IMG/VR virus record: IMGVR_UViG_3300008448_000282
Span: 1 to 36,693 of that record
From: a virus
Direction: 5' to 3' (one strand)
Length of the DNA: 36,693 nucleotides
Shown here: positions 12,001 through 19,006 of the stretch, piece after piece
Numbering within the stretch: the first letter of the stretch is position 1
Layout: each line of letters opens with the position of its first letter
The notes under the pieces: model-generated
The model's database searches: none
The model's input: the letters and a program-made list of their open reading frames with translations, nothing else
Told to the model about the DNA's origin: nothing
Translations under genes and position numbers: made by a program

Positions 12001-12635
12001 TGAACTAATTTATTTGTAACTCCAATTGCTTGAAAAAGTTTACTCCAAGCAACACCACCTCCAAGGGCACCTAATGAAAATCCTAAATTTTTAATTATCT
12101 TATCAGACCAAAAATTTGCTGTAAGAATATTATCTGGTGAATACCATTCAGCATCTTTTTCAGTTTGAGTGTAATAGTTTGGAAGAATATTCTCTAAGTT
12201 TTTAGACATATTGTCTAAACTTCTAGTAACATCGTTATCTATAAGAGATGACCATCCTTTGAAAGGCACAGATAATGCACCATATACAAGCCCTAATGTA
12301 CCAGATCCAAATGATGTAGCAGCTGTACCAACCATTTTACCAACACCATTGGCAAGCTTATCCCAAGCAGACTGTTGTTGACCAGCCATTTCTTCATAAT
12401 TTGTACCTGGTCTAGTTTCATCATATCTATTTCCTATATAAACAGATGATATAGGAATATCTGCAACACCTTTAGGTTTTACAGCATTCATTTTTTCTGT
12501 AAAGTAATCATTTACAGAAAGAGTTTTTGTATCACTCAGATTACCTTTTTGTGTAGATGGGAATGGAACATTTGGTGTTTTAGGTAAACCCAAAGCCACC
12601 GCTGGTCTGTTAATATAGTTTTCTTTTTCTGGCAT
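1..12635 (-). CDS. Giant multidomain virion protein with crAss-like virion RNA polymerase (partial, C-terminus off the left edge)
   Basis: One uninterrupted frame of 4,211 codons; I read it codon by codon on the minus strand and found no stop. It starts with MPEKENYINR, whose ATG shares one base with the TAA of the upstream 928-aa gene (TAATG), so translation is probably coupled. Visible layout: Gly/Ala-rich segments near residues 99-124 and 452-470; a long charged coiled coil about 930-1215; Ala/Pro linkers about 1692-1711, 1812-1831 and 1992-2011; HEVFE at 2095-2099, a zincin-like HExxH variant; RIPTQKQNS from 3452, then VGSDFDIDKL with DFDID at 3491-3495; GKYAIGIAA from 3705. DFDID is the Mg-binding loop of the first double-psi barrel in crAss-like virion RNA polymerases such as Cellulophaga phage phi14:2 gp66. 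That enzyme is packaged, enters the cell and transcribes early genes. The N-terminal 2,000 residues have no assigned role; ejection or envelope passage is an inference. Confidence 0.85.
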   Translation of the reverse strand, partial: MPEKENYINRPAVALGLPKTPNVPFPSTQKGNLSDTKTLSVNDYFTEKMNAVKPKGVADIPISSVYIGNRYDETRPGTNYEEMAGQQQSAWDKLANGVGKMVGTAATSFGSGTLGLVYGALSVPFKGWSSLIDNDVTRSLDNMSKNLENILPNYYTQTEKDAEWYSPDNILTANFWSDKIIKNLGFSLGALGGGVAWSKLFQAIGVTNKLVQVGRGLETATAVEAAINTAPNLKKFTAFEGALNSTAGKYLREKAASALVQSDRILTSTMGTFGEASIEGLQSMNQFREKAIEEFREKYGYNPTGDDLERINDFSKKIGMYTWGMNSILLTATNYISLPKILNSSKKAERAIINDVYQETVGDVFQKYTAKTYAGKLISGVRGAGRLLFAPSEAFEEGAQFAIESGVSNYFQRGYDNAENVKSFVKDFNNAVGNVFGEGLEEAISTKEGLESILIGGLSGGMQQAGYIGTYKDEQGNTKFGFGKSGILGEQGLFGLGGEKGINTDIAVSALNKTNIKKVLIDQAKYLGAAMGSQKLRQGAIEANDTFSEKDYENDYLFSYVMPRVKYGKGSSIENELKMYEKQAMDDDGFRELQNEEIVNKNETREQFLSRINKIRNTVKSTEKIYSAISDKYSGSMDDGVIDKLTYAASKIRFYDERIPEINSGIVGIDTQPLVDELLKTGKLTKGAKLSEETIKYIEDQIKETSATDDDVQDKVDLVESLSESVLRRRMFIDDYNDILKSPEKYKEVSKEVVKPEDIAKRPRIKVVTQEGDGEIIVGEEYFAGKRVSVKETEGKVLDITRFKILEETPEGNIKLQTPDGKIHTVSKKAFEKITLGRVADVDTDNAKFFVETYDHIFTYNRGGGKKVEGRLFYDKTNDSLTFKSFDGKFIKRVTRDQFSPKEGYNVAQIYSNKKFTQIAEQASKEPVSLDEKLATRNQIIADLYDSSKSRLDEINKKLESNKKKLSETVEALDNLSKTKEGLPRKKFTKAIRKTIDTLTKIKSDVETEILQLEVEKEELELMLPYFQDLAQNAQELPEKGGELLSELKEQIGSLEEMIDNTDTAIKSGKSLLKSVESALDNALSLMNDFVRRIKEENPNVPLSVEELQARLEKYQGEEGAKQFISEKLGFTELVMELQDQIDSFGEELKIPDLTKRVESLTEQIKELELGIDGLMIEQMAKQKVLDTLEEYAERIKKQKEEEAKLKKNQELRTQLLGTNSNDVANNVSESKTYQQESKKEDLAVVGSTMAPSYKDAEKPFNQRANRFGFRFNSLENRDDIKGIVVTANTEDQLIPGLTNKLVEGTNIPTDGIIALVMVQDNGDGTFTPVDEFGAPIPEGANLLDLAVFQVFPESKLTANYDGQTQTMFRDTTPDYVEKALREQYAKWREERLKETELGEPKSISASFGIPKYVTYITPGGKEETDHDARTSAEDAGLITFADLAEKHLITVATNNDAVSNGSVTFNTPLGRVFLKVPGGMAKLFNTKFSNKKATLIYDVIHQLAKNSLEDGSVKTDRSQRLMTWLKSVVYWGIPKNLQTGERKEAKFNSVFFEDVPTADGTTETRLFISGRGASFEFSPTGLEQNRDTIIALLEGMYHNANATSLNAEGKFKQPYFEIVGLDKEGNPIFKEWKNYQSYLLSDKDADGKKRTGADIPLTTKFRPLKGEGDVNREGIYFTLNDTIDDYIIPQKPVVKSAPAPQAAPTAPAAQPATNSYKLDGTMETMTLGTFGDVKFSIDGKVFAEIMQKQMEETGEPFKVTVDVQKELIDRGALNFEIPETVEDAVDKAKGKGKDFARAVIVTSIIKKASTSVKIEVPSTGIAPTAPAPTAPVVSDIEANQLTAEEADWLYNNIKQITDKYNSSTLADSADPNLKTPLKFGDTTVTAIEPRAGDKSYIWFERPTGKWLISIDERDGKQYLTLSKFNDKGTYYAQSISEEELQKLVDTSGLRSLIDSIYKDTNIKQPETRRDQFEAQNALQQKYGLKRTYKDIVKELAALEGAKPTAPTGGAFANRKKGNNVDNEAYRLKLAEEANRFEGENWTKLEQWLKKNFPNIPVYRVKNVLRTTNGLQAWGKFRDGAIYIYQNAEVGTAYHEVFEAVWKMFADADERVAVLKEFRARKGSYTDAFTGKQVEYATATDQEIKEQLAEEFRDYVMSGKIPAKPTVGKPFILKLFADLASFIKEFFTGVKAQTNTANLFAKIGNGYYKDYIPFETNLSYAKTGIIDIEDAPPTVEDEYRLDRVPGVQRGEIMQHMTYTLLSSLSKTNQSIFQISKLGAKKKETYDDLRENVLDVLGNKADSYDKDLNEGLITKEVHASKVEPIAKLYNEVHDNWEEFIEEHEDFLKPYGIEFDENDDLQLTDENKVKESDFIDARKVDGFRKANAAIKMLLATVPISRIVDGKPQIVPNTIGGATLLPADKVFITLKNELYDATNLDTMLEKFRKFALNNPNYWSLYRRLTKNLPTETDKYGKLTAKHDWQLMSGFWKVMKGQNPDVKTVFVLPTGDVVVGDSSLSSAAAQAKYDFMNDIIGTIRDGKNPYVSYNTTEKTFNATTNINKVNLDPSKLETYVQFLDKIGIPFDIKKVKRLKDSQKSLFIDAVNGIKKSMSAYEGIKSLTKKTLDVDKRLMQLGTVQAVIENPEFESTYFNLNGERVQTYLNPNALSNLHDVISKAKNFSELAGTAYNYLLTDVFVSTVKNGNPIAGGGSLVLRKIFNIDGGTGKRFSNTEDILQTAYVDGTVNEEKNKNKESSKLNYKERFVQEINLNVNGYYLNLVPGDASIEHAVKLHNSDDPFVGEEMIRATGYKKVFELFKDYFISEVELSRDGRKIVNIAGRDSKDLRFFKSILGEKLHNKIILSKKSAEEIYKNNEKEINAAIENFINEDVKDVENTLRQYEIVYNSEEGMVVEGLEFAEKEGFTEEDLTRNLKMLSVNYMIANIELHKLLYSDPYQYKDELKRVKSFSSPRQALMDSDDANVSIEKVYNEGYKPGDFGYTEMSRNYLNSTAVDDVMSSNDLYPDETFEETDGGGFVSMKANRWIRIKAGNWNDREEDQYRYDVAYYKMVRKPETLTKAEKEKYGIKDAKQDFPKFLKLNPGVRSAYTTIKPIVSGNKEDGKDYNDIVLDKFALTPVSFRIAHQLNPESNAVKFAEKMDEQNLDYAVYNTGRKVGSTVSTPLYKEDGTFNDAPFNEINKIPFSIMGIQTEVPSKEDERVTQGSQVTKLVTMDMLEAGVPIDFEPGGDIDTRFAKWISLSEKEKEKSEIYRLVKNNQKILEEKIQNGYENLLDKLGITETKEGFKLTNPKKLIESLESEILKRDVNANIFAAFKGYAKGQVVLEATPAYQQIRYVLFSIADKNVISQKISGGQKVQIPSTLFEGTPREAKVIVNKEGKSTNTYQSDFLKFYENKDGERVCEVMVGRWFDSPMSDEELLKYLNETPEGQKILKGVAFRIPTQKQNSIDVFRIKQFLPKEFGDNVVIPSALVKKVGSDFDIDKLSMYLKNTFSGIGGKLEVVPFYGFGEQAKEKFKDLFYNILQSKIDRKEAKKISTTNLQTLFGELSLGKSTDKTRAKWVPIFKEMFADELVDDQIPVRVVEQFFIDKMEKLGKDIDKLTDFDIQEVLADEFKNKKYSQSLENAYIESMEELVSHPLNFDNLVKANSADQMKQITKDILDETKEAQFDYTSVGNMLKRNFMSQLRHAFVTGKYAIGIAAIAQTNHAQSQRGLFFVNDDLLESDRISLTDKKYLGDAQVKFREYNSVVVNGKKRPTLSMSRDANEEKKERNFISDVIGQFIDGYVDISKGPWIMQLRATPNVASTWLFLVKLGVPIRSVGYFMNQPIVRDLLRNIESSGYTWLFNDRIISDVLDAYSPQSEDIAEPTEIPSEDALFKMLKYNQIGKKAELTDLQKVQQQFILKEFLKYAKMAEHLLHVTQGSNFDTATINDPFIIFKKKMQLQKGRQTILSSLDENNNIIPAVDGLLQKSFVGKLKDAIFNVRDAFATFLISDRPSEDPTTVSTREVLEAVLLPYVTENDRDFVKIARKAVSDLFDWATQTNTQVNTQVETILLGKDGKASAAKEIMEFVKKVKEDKEHPLFNNILINSFKLRPGFKEGVPDNLEIVGKGNKTYDQNQIIFSFNELINNLKETNPQLRSKFLRLAVLQSGLSTSPVSFTTLLPYEDFLTIYNETLSAIDKMPNLADYYTTSVFQRANA

Positions 12636-15421
12636 TATTGTCCGTTTAATATAATACTTGCAAAAGTTGGGTTAATTTCAAGAAGTGCTTGTGTTGCTGC
12701 TCCTAAATTTGAATTTCCTGGAAGTTGTCTAACTTGTCTAGATTTTCCATCAGTTACATATAAGTATGGATAATATTTACCATTAGAGTATATTACATTT
12801 CCTTTTGCACTAATTCCACTACCTTTCAATCCTCTAAAATCAAGCTCATCAAAATATGCATCCCCTTGTATGTATGTAGATGTTTCCCCAGGATCACCTG
12901 CTGAACTTTTTCCTTTATTATAATTAATAAAGTTTCTAAGAGATGATGTTTGTCTCGATTCATACAATGTATTAATATCAATTCCTAACTTAAGAGCCTC
13001 GTCTGGTTGCACTGTCATACCCCCCTGTCTACTTAAATCAGTGTTGTTGTAAGCAACTACTTCAACAACAATCTCTCCATTTGCATTTATTGTAGGTTGA
13101 GCACTGAGTGTTATTTTACTAGGATCATCAATATTGGCAAGAGCTTTTTGGAATTCTTCAAAGTCACCAGAAACATTTATTCTACCTCCTGATTTTTTAC
13201 TATATTCACCAGCAAATCTTTTAATATTATACAATAAGTTTCTATCTGTTTCAGCATCTCCACTAAATACTGGAGCCTTTAGATTTGGTCTCATATTGTA
13301 AGCTTTTTGTATAACTTCGGACTTAGCTTTCAACATTTTAGCAAAATTAGGATCACTGATTTTATCATAAATACCAGTGGCTGTTTTGAAAGGATCTTTT
13401 GTATCTCCTGAATATTTAATATCTCTGTAAACTTTTCTTATTCCACCAAAGTCACTCAATAAATCAACTGCGCCTGTAATAGGTCCTCCAGAGTAAGCTC
13501 TTCTTCTTAAGTTTTCATATACCATCCCATCTGCCAATTCTCCTTTTCCTCTAGAATCAAGTCTGGCTTTTGCTGCCTTTCCTACTCTTCTAACTTCTTC
13601 ATCAACACCACCAAGTTCGCCCAATACTGAAATATTTCCATGTAAATATAATGCTAAGTCATATTGATCATCTTTTGTCAGAGTCCATTTCTTTCCATTA
13701 TATGTGATTGATTCTTCTTTTAAACCTTTTGTAAAATTATCTTTTGTATATTGGTTTCCGTAAACATATGATACTTGCTCGTCTATCTGCTTTTTAATAG
13801 TTTGTTGTGTTTTCCATTCTTTTTCTAATGTTTTAAATTGATTATATCTATCCTCAAGAGCTGGATTTTTTTTCTTCTGTTCAGCAGACATACTATTGTA
13901 TGTTTTTACAGATTTATTTACATATGTAGCCATAAAATCCTCAACGTTTTCTTTTCTTCTATCTGCTATCTCTTTAATGATTTTATACTTAGCTACTTCT
14001 GGTTTATCTCCACTAGCAATTAAACTGTTTAGTCTTTTTTGATTTGCAGGAATATCTCCAAACCCAGAGTTGTCCCATATGAAATCTGCTGATCCCATTG
14101 CAAAATTATTAGCAGCATCGTCATAGTTTTTTTCTGCAATTCTAATTACATCAATATCAGAAAACTGACTACCTTGTTCAAAATCATCTCTTGTCACTCC
14201 TGCTCCTACACCACGTTTAGATTGAATGTTTAATATTGCTATGTCTCTATCTTGTCTTAATTTGTCATAGTTATAATCCATTGTTCGATTAAACTCCCTT
14301 CTTTGTCTAGCCTCTGTTTGAGCCCATCTACTTTGATCATTTGCTTCTTTTTGCATATCAAACTGAGCTTGCCAAGCAGGGTTTGCTAACACTTGTTCTT
14401 TGTTCTTAATTTGTCCGAACATCGTCACATACCTATTATTAACATCTTCTTTATACAATTGTCCTCTTATAGCATCAGGGTTATTTTGTACAGTTTCTAG
14501 AAGTGTATTATAGTTTATGTCTATAGTTTCAAGTTTTTCCTCATAAAAATCAATTTGATTCTGAACATCTTCACCGTGTGTTTTTCTACTATATAAATCT
14601 GCTATTTTTTCTAAGTAATCATTTTTGATGTTATCTCGTTGATTGTTTATTTTTTGTGTGAGCGCATTCTCATCATAATTTCTATAATTATATTCACCTG
14701 TTATATTCAACTGCCTACTTACTCTAGGATCAGAAAATATTTGAGCTATTGTTTCCTGAACCTTTTTAGGAAACCTTCCCTCTTTTTCCAACCTTGTCAT
14801 GGTTGTTGAATATATAAGATTACCTTGTTTATCCTTTAAAGGTTTACCATCTGCACCAAGTTGATAAATTTGGTCAAATGAATATTCGTCTGGCTTTACT
14901 GCATCAAATGTTTCTTTTGCAAATTTCCATATATCAAAATAGGGCGTATAATTAGCACTAAACGATTCACCAAGATTAGTAGATGACATCCAAGCGTTAG
15001 CTTTTTTATCAAAATTGTATATATTATCAGGGCTTGACTTACCTTCATCTATATCTTTTTGTATCTTTTTTCTTTGTTCTCTATACCAAGCAGTTGAATT
15101 TACAGCATTTTTAATTGTAGGATCTTTTACAATCTGTTTTGTCATTCCTCCCACAGCATTTGTAAGCTGGAAATTAGAGAAATCTGCTGCTGCAAATTTT
15201 GTTAAATTGTTCCCTAGTTCATTGAGTTTGGATTGTAGATAGTTTTTATCAACGTCTCTTATTACATCCAACCCTGCAATATTATCTATTTCAGACTGGA
15301 TTTTTGTAACGTTCTGTTCATAAGCCTGTTGTTTGGCCATACCCACCTTAACCATTGCCTCAACGGGCAATTGTTGTACGTATGGGTTAAACTTAGGTAT
15401 AATGTCTGTAAACGAAGCCAT
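12635..15421 (-). CDS. Probable virion cargo protein, 928 aa, first gene of the RNA polymerase operon
   Basis: The ATG at 15421 is the only good start and lies 14 bases downstream of a Bacteroidota-type promoter. The protein is mostly helical and charged, with no signal peptide and no enzymatic motif I can recognise. The N-terminus (FNPYVQQLPVEAMVKVGM, then LDVIRDVDKNYLQSKLNEL) matches a pattern I associate with proteins placed just before the giant RNA polymerase in crAss-like phages. The middle is long helix (QRREFNRTMDYNYDKLRQ). The end is more beta-like. In phage phiCrAss001 the proteins coded at this place are internal cargo stored in the tail and capsid and expelled with the DNA; by position this one should do the same. 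The gene shares one base with the polymerase gene, so the two are probably made in a fixed ratio. Exact function unknown. Confidence 0.7.
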   Translation of the reverse strand: MASFTDIIPKFNPYVQQLPVEAMVKVGMAKQQAYEQNVTKIQSEIDNIAGLDVIRDVDKNYLQSKLNELGNNLTKFAAADFSNFQLTNAVGGMTKQIVKDPTIKNAVNSTAWYREQRKKIQKDIDEGKSSPDNIYNFDKKANAWMSSTNLGESFSANYTPYFDIWKFAKETFDAVKPDEYSFDQIYQLGADGKPLKDKQGNLIYSTTMTRLEKEGRFPKKVQETIAQIFSDPRVSRQLNITGEYNYRNYDENALTQKINNQRDNIKNDYLEKIADLYSRKTHGEDVQNQIDFYEEKLETIDINYNTLLETVQNNPDAIRGQLYKEDVNNRYVTMFGQIKNKEQVLANPAWQAQFDMQKEANDQSRWAQTEARQRREFNRTMDYNYDKLRQDRDIAILNIQSKRGVGAGVTRDDFEQGSQFSDIDVIRIAEKNYDDAANNFAMGSADFIWDNSGFGDIPANQKRLNSLIASGDKPEVAKYKIIKEIADRRKENVEDFMATYVNKSVKTYNSMSAEQKKKNPALEDRYNQFKTLEKEWKTQQTIKKQIDEQVSYVYGNQYTKDNFTKGLKEESITYNGKKWTLTKDDQYDLALYLHGNISVLGELGGVDEEVRRVGKAAKARLDSRGKGELADGMVYENLRRRAYSGGPITGAVDLLSDFGGIRKVYRDIKYSGDTKDPFKTATGIYDKISDPNFAKMLKAKSEVIQKAYNMRPNLKAPVFSGDAETDRNLLYNIKRFAGEYSKKSGGRINVSGDFEEFQKALANIDDPSKITLSAQPTINANGEIVVEVVAYNNTDLSRQGGMTVQPDEALKLGIDINTLYESRQTSSLRNFINYNKGKSSAGDPGETSTYIQGDAYFDELDFRGLKGSGISAKGNVIYSNGKYYPYLYVTDGKSRQVRQLPGNSNLGAATQALLEINPTFASIILNGQ

Positions 15422-15435
15422 AATAAGGGAATTAG

Positions 15436-15466
15436 CAAATTTAATTTAAAATATTATATTACCAAA
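15436..15466 (-). promoter_or_regulatory. Bacteroidota-type promoter for the cargo/RNA polymerase operon
   Basis: Read on the minus strand, TTTG (15463-15466) is followed after exactly 19 bases by TAAATTTG (15436-15443). This fits the Bacteroides/Flavobacterium consensus TTTG or TTG, N17-23, TAnnTTTG without mismatch. The ATG of the 928-aa gene lies 14 bases beyond the TAnnTTTG box, so the leader would be only about ten bases. It lies in an 86-base gap, and I found no comparably good match in the other intergenic gaps I read. This suggests that the host primary sigma factor transcribes the late cargo/polymerase operon. Confidence 0.6.
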
Positions 15467-15489
15467 CAATTGTAACAGATTTTGGTAAT
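15458..15489 (-). promoter_or_regulatory. Perfect 9-bp inverted repeat overlapping the -33 box
   Basis: ATTACCAAA (minus strand, from 15489) pairs perfectly with TTTGGTAAT (15458-15466) around a 14-base spacer. The right arm contains the TTTG -33 element of the promoter. It can be read as an operator dyad that would block the promoter when bound, or as the hairpin of a weak terminator for the upstream 1165-aa gene, since AT-rich sequence follows. No poly-U run is present, which favours the operator reading slightly. Confidence 0.45.
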
Positions 15490-15507
15490 TCACTATAACC
15501 AATAAGG

Positions 15508-18500
15508 TTAACCTTTATACATTTTCAGGATTGATGCGTTTGTAGAATGTTTTTTAGTTTTTCCACCATTTTTAGCATCAGTGGTTTTTTGTTTCTCATA
15601 TTTTACATTTCCACTATTTTCATCAACCACCTTTTTGTAGCCAGGTTTTTCAGGAAAATCAAAGAGTGTCAATCCTCTATTTCTAGCCATCATATCTGGA
15701 GTGAATCCGTATTGTGGGAAGAGGTTTGAATATGTAGCAAGTGTCCTGTTCTCAAGCTTGTTCTGAAGAGTTTTGCTAGCAATAGAGTTCATTGCTTCCT
15801 GGAATGTAGCTTTTGTGTTTGATCTAGCTTGTTCTTGTCTTGTGTACTGCTGATCCAAAATTGCAAGGTTTTTCAACTGAGCATCATTCAATAATTCTCT
15901 ATTCTTGTTAATCACCTCATTCTCCATCTGCTGATTCATTCTGAACTGATCAGCCAACACTTCACTGTTTGCTGCATATTTCTGACCAGCAAGTTGAGAA
16001 AGTGCTGCTGGGTTATATCCTAATATTCTTTGTAAAGCATTAAAGGTTGCCTGATTTTCATTCAGCCGATTTTGGAAACTTACGTCAGACATTGGTGTTG
16101 CTAACAACGGTTGGAATGTTTGTGCCTGTACAGATTGTAACTGGTTGTTTCCCAATGCTGTAAACTCTCCAAGAAACTGTAAAGCATTTAATTGTTCTTG
16201 AAGAGGTCTATTCAAAATAGGTGTCAATTGAGAAGACAGAGCTTTCGCATAGTCGTAAGTAGTCTCTTTTTTATCTGGAGGTTCTTTTTGTTTTATTTTT
16301 GTAGGTAAAGTTTGTGAGCCAGGCATTCTTTTCCCACCTGGTCCAACACCTTTTATTTCAAAATATTCACTAGGTCCAAAATCATCAGCTTCTGAAAAAT
16401 CTATACTTTCTCTAAACCCAGAAGGTGAGGTGAGGTTAATAGGCGTAGGTGCATTTTCAATCTCTCTACTTTTCTTTAACACTTCTGATAGTGATAATTC
16501 TTTTTGCTTTTTTTGTTTTTTACCTTTCTGTGCACTTTCTATTTCCTTACCATTTCTTGCCATATCATCTGCTTTAGCTGTCTTTATCTTACCCTTAGCA
16601 AGAGCATCTGCATCAACTCCCATTTCTTCAGCTGTTTTGTTTATTGCCTGTTGAAGAGCTGCAGCATTTATTTTGTATTGTGCCAATCGTTTTAGTTTTT
16701 CATTTTCAGCATCAATTATAACATTCTGAGTGTTAAGTGCTAATTTATCTAAAGAAGTGACAGGAGTTATGTTATCTAATGCACTTGTTGCTTTTTCTAT
16801 TTTCTTATTAGCTTTTTCTTCCTGCTCTGAATATTTCTTCACAAGGTTTTTGAATTTAATAGGTTTGTTGTGAGATAGAGAAGGATCACCTATTTCAGAA
16901 ATAGATTGTTTAGGTACCATTAAATTACCATACACAACCATACTTCCATCACCACTTTCTGTTGCTGGTTCACCTCTTTCCACTTCAACATCCACTTTAT
17001 TCTCAGCAGCCTTTGTGCCATATTCTGCATAATCTGTGTAAGTATCATTTCCTGTAGGACCGTAAGAAACACCAATACCTGTTCTTCCTTTACCATCACT
17101 TTCATCATGTGATTGTCCTCTGAACATAACTGTTTCTCCTGTTCCTGGTAAGTAAGGATTTTGAGAAATAGGTTCTGCATATCCTCCCCAATGAGTTTTC
17201 ATTTCACCGCCAAAAGCCATTTGTTCTTCTGGATCTACATAATTCTGACGAAGGTTTCCACCAGTTCTCAACATATCTGCATCAGCAGGAGGTTTCAACA
17301 AATCTTTTACATCGTATTCTCCAAACTTTGTAATCACCTGTGGCTGCCAATCATGACTCACCCATCCATGTTCTCCCATAGGAACATCTCCTCCGTTTCT
17401 AACAAATCCAGAATATTGACCTTGTATAGCTCTTGCTCCTTGTTGCGTGGATATTTTACTGAGATTTTTCTGTTGTTTCTTTTGTTCTTTCTCCATCTTT
17501 TCAGCACTTCTATCAACTAACCCTCCAATTAATTCTCCAACATTACCCATTCCTGGTATACCAATTAGTGATCCCACTACTTCACCAACACCTTGACCTA
17601 TACTAGATCCAGCATCTTGCCCCACACCTGGAACAATATTTGTAAATTGTCCAGCTACATCAAACCCTCCTTTATTAGCAAAGCTTTTTAAATTAAATCC
17701 TCCTTGAGCCATAGGAAGATAGCCACCTCTTTTATACTGTTTCACTCTATCACTATCTTGAAGAGGTTCAAATCCTAAGTCTGAATAAAGAGTGCCAGGA
17801 TTGTACATGTTTTGAATCTCTGTAGGATTACCACCAATCATGGCACCATCTTCAGCTTGCAGAAAGTTTGTACCTGTACCATAAGACATGAATGCTTGAC
17901 CAGGAGTAACCATGTTATCTTCTGGACGAGTGTATCTTCTTGCTGCAATTTCTGGTCTTGTTGAAGCAGCTTGTAGAGCTACATCACTAACAGCTGTTGC
18001 TTGTCTGGCTGCGCTAAGAGCTTCTTTTTGCTCTTTAAGCATTTGTATTCCTCGAATAATGTTTTGTGCAGCATCAGCTATTCCCATTGGACCACCCATA
18101 TTTCCAGCAAATTGTTGAAGTCCACCTTGACCTTTTTTAATCTTTGCACCTTTTTTACCTGATAATTCTGCAAGTTGTGAAACATCCTCAGCTGTTGCTC
18201 CTCCAGAAGTTACCCCAGAGCCACCACCTCCCATAATGTTTCCTAATAGATTTCCTAACATATTTTTTGAATCTTTTGCAGCCTGTTGTTTTTCTGCCTG
18301 TAACATTTGTTGCTTATAAGCTTCTTCTTTTCTCATCTCATCAGTCATCCCTGTAAGTATCAGGTCTTGTTGATCACGAACTTCTTGAAAGTTTATTGGT
18401 TGGAAATCTGTTACATCACCACCAACAAATTCACCAATATTACCTCCTGTTTGAAATTTACTTTTATTTACAGCAAAACCTTGTCTTTTTTCATTCAGAT

Positions 18501-19005
18501 ATTCTGAAGGAAACATTACAGACGTTGTATATTGTCCTGGATAACCATCTCCCCATTTTCTACCTTGTTGTTCATATTGATATATAAAAGGCATAAAATT
18601 AGAATAATCTTCATTTACTGGAAAATTAAATTTAACAGGACGAACACCTGTTTTATGACCTTCAATCACCCAATTACGATAGTCTTGTAATGTATTCTGT
18701 ATAGAAGGTATTGCTTCTTTTCCTAATCTGGTTTTAGGATTTAACTTACGATATTCTTCTAATTTCTTCAAACCTACACTGTCTTTGTCTAATTCTGGTT
18801 TACCTTTCATAGGACCTAACCATTGTACATAGTTATTCCATTCCTGCATTAATTCAGGATCTACAACTTGATCTCCTGTCTGAGCTTTTTTAACTTCTTT
18901 TTTAGCTTCAGGATGAGCTTTAAAAAATGCTGCTTCTGTAGGGTATTTCTTGTAGAACTCAGATTCGTTCTTAACACCAGCGATTTTGAGAAACTTTGCT
19001 TTCAT
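15508..19005 (-). CDS. Probable virion cargo/ejection protein, about 1165 aa, with glycine-zipper segment
   Basis: I chose ATG 19005 (MKAKFLKIAGVK), one base after the TGA of the preceding gene. An in-frame ATG at 19032 would add nine residues inside the end of that gene. Visible parts: an N-terminal helical segment ending KKAQTGDQ; a Gly-rich stretch around 18210-18260; a glycine-zipper-like hydrophobic stretch at 17515-17640 (SSIGQGVGEVVGSLIGIPG is its core); a block with ETVMFRGQSHDESDGKG and VEVERGEPA, which I associate with crAss-like virion proteins; a coiled coil (EQEEKANKKIEKATSALD); and a Gln/Asn-rich helical C-terminal third. Glycine zippers are common in phage ejection proteins that insert into or cross the host envelope. 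No enzyme motif was recognised. A role as ejected cargo rests on position and these features. Confidence 0.7.
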   Translation of the reverse strand: MKAKFLKIAGVKNESEFYKKYPTEAAFFKAHPEAKKEVKKAQTGDQVVDPELMQEWNNYVQWLGPMKGKPELDKDSVGLKKLEEYRKLNPKTRLGKEAIPSIQNTLQDYRNWVIEGHKTGVRPVKFNFPVNEDYSNFMPFIYQYEQQGRKWGDGYPGQYTTSVMFPSEYLNEKRQGFAVNKSKFQTGGNIGEFVGGDVTDFQPINFQEVRDQQDLILTGMTDEMRKEEAYKQQMLQAEKQQAAKDSKNMLGNLLGNIMGGGGSGVTSGGATAEDVSQLAELSGKKGAKIKKGQGGLQQFAGNMGGPMGIADAAQNIIRGIQMLKEQKEALSAARQATAVSDVALQAASTRPEIAARRYTRPEDNMVTPGQAFMSYGTGTNFLQAEDGAMIGGNPTEIQNMYNPGTLYSDLGFEPLQDSDRVKQYKRGGYLPMAQGGFNLKSFANKGGFDVAGQFTNIVPGVGQDAGSSIGQGVGEVVGSLIGIPGMGNVGELIGGLVDRSAEKMEKEQKKQQKNLSKISTQQGARAIQGQYSGFVRNGGDVPMGEHGWVSHDWQPQVITKFGEYDVKDLLKPPADADMLRTGGNLRQNYVDPEEQMAFGGEMKTHWGGYAEPISQNPYLPGTGETVMFRGQSHDESDGKGRTGIGVSYGPTGNDTYTDYAEYGTKAAENKVDVEVERGEPATESGDGSMVVYGNLMVPKQSISEIGDPSLSHNKPIKFKNLVKKYSEQEEKANKKIEKATSALDNITPVTSLDKLALNTQNVIIDAENEKLKRLAQYKINAAALQQAINKTAEEMGVDADALAKGKIKTAKADDMARNGKEIESAQKGKKQKKQKELSLSEVLKKSREIENAPTPINLTSPSGFRESIDFSEADDFGPSEYFEIKGVGPGGKRMPGSQTLPTKIKQKEPPDKKETTYDYAKALSSQLTPILNRPLQEQLNALQFLGEFTALGNNQLQSVQAQTFQPLLATPMSDVSFQNRLNENQATFNALQRILGYNPAALSQLAGQKYAANSEVLADQFRMNQQMENEVINKNRELLNDAQLKNLAILDQQYTRQEQARSNTKATFQEAMNSIASKTLQNKLENRTLATYSNLFPQYGFTPDMMARNRGLTLFDFPEKPGYKKVVDENSGNVKYEKQKTTDAKNGGKTKKHSTNASILKMYKG

Positions 19006-19006
19006 A

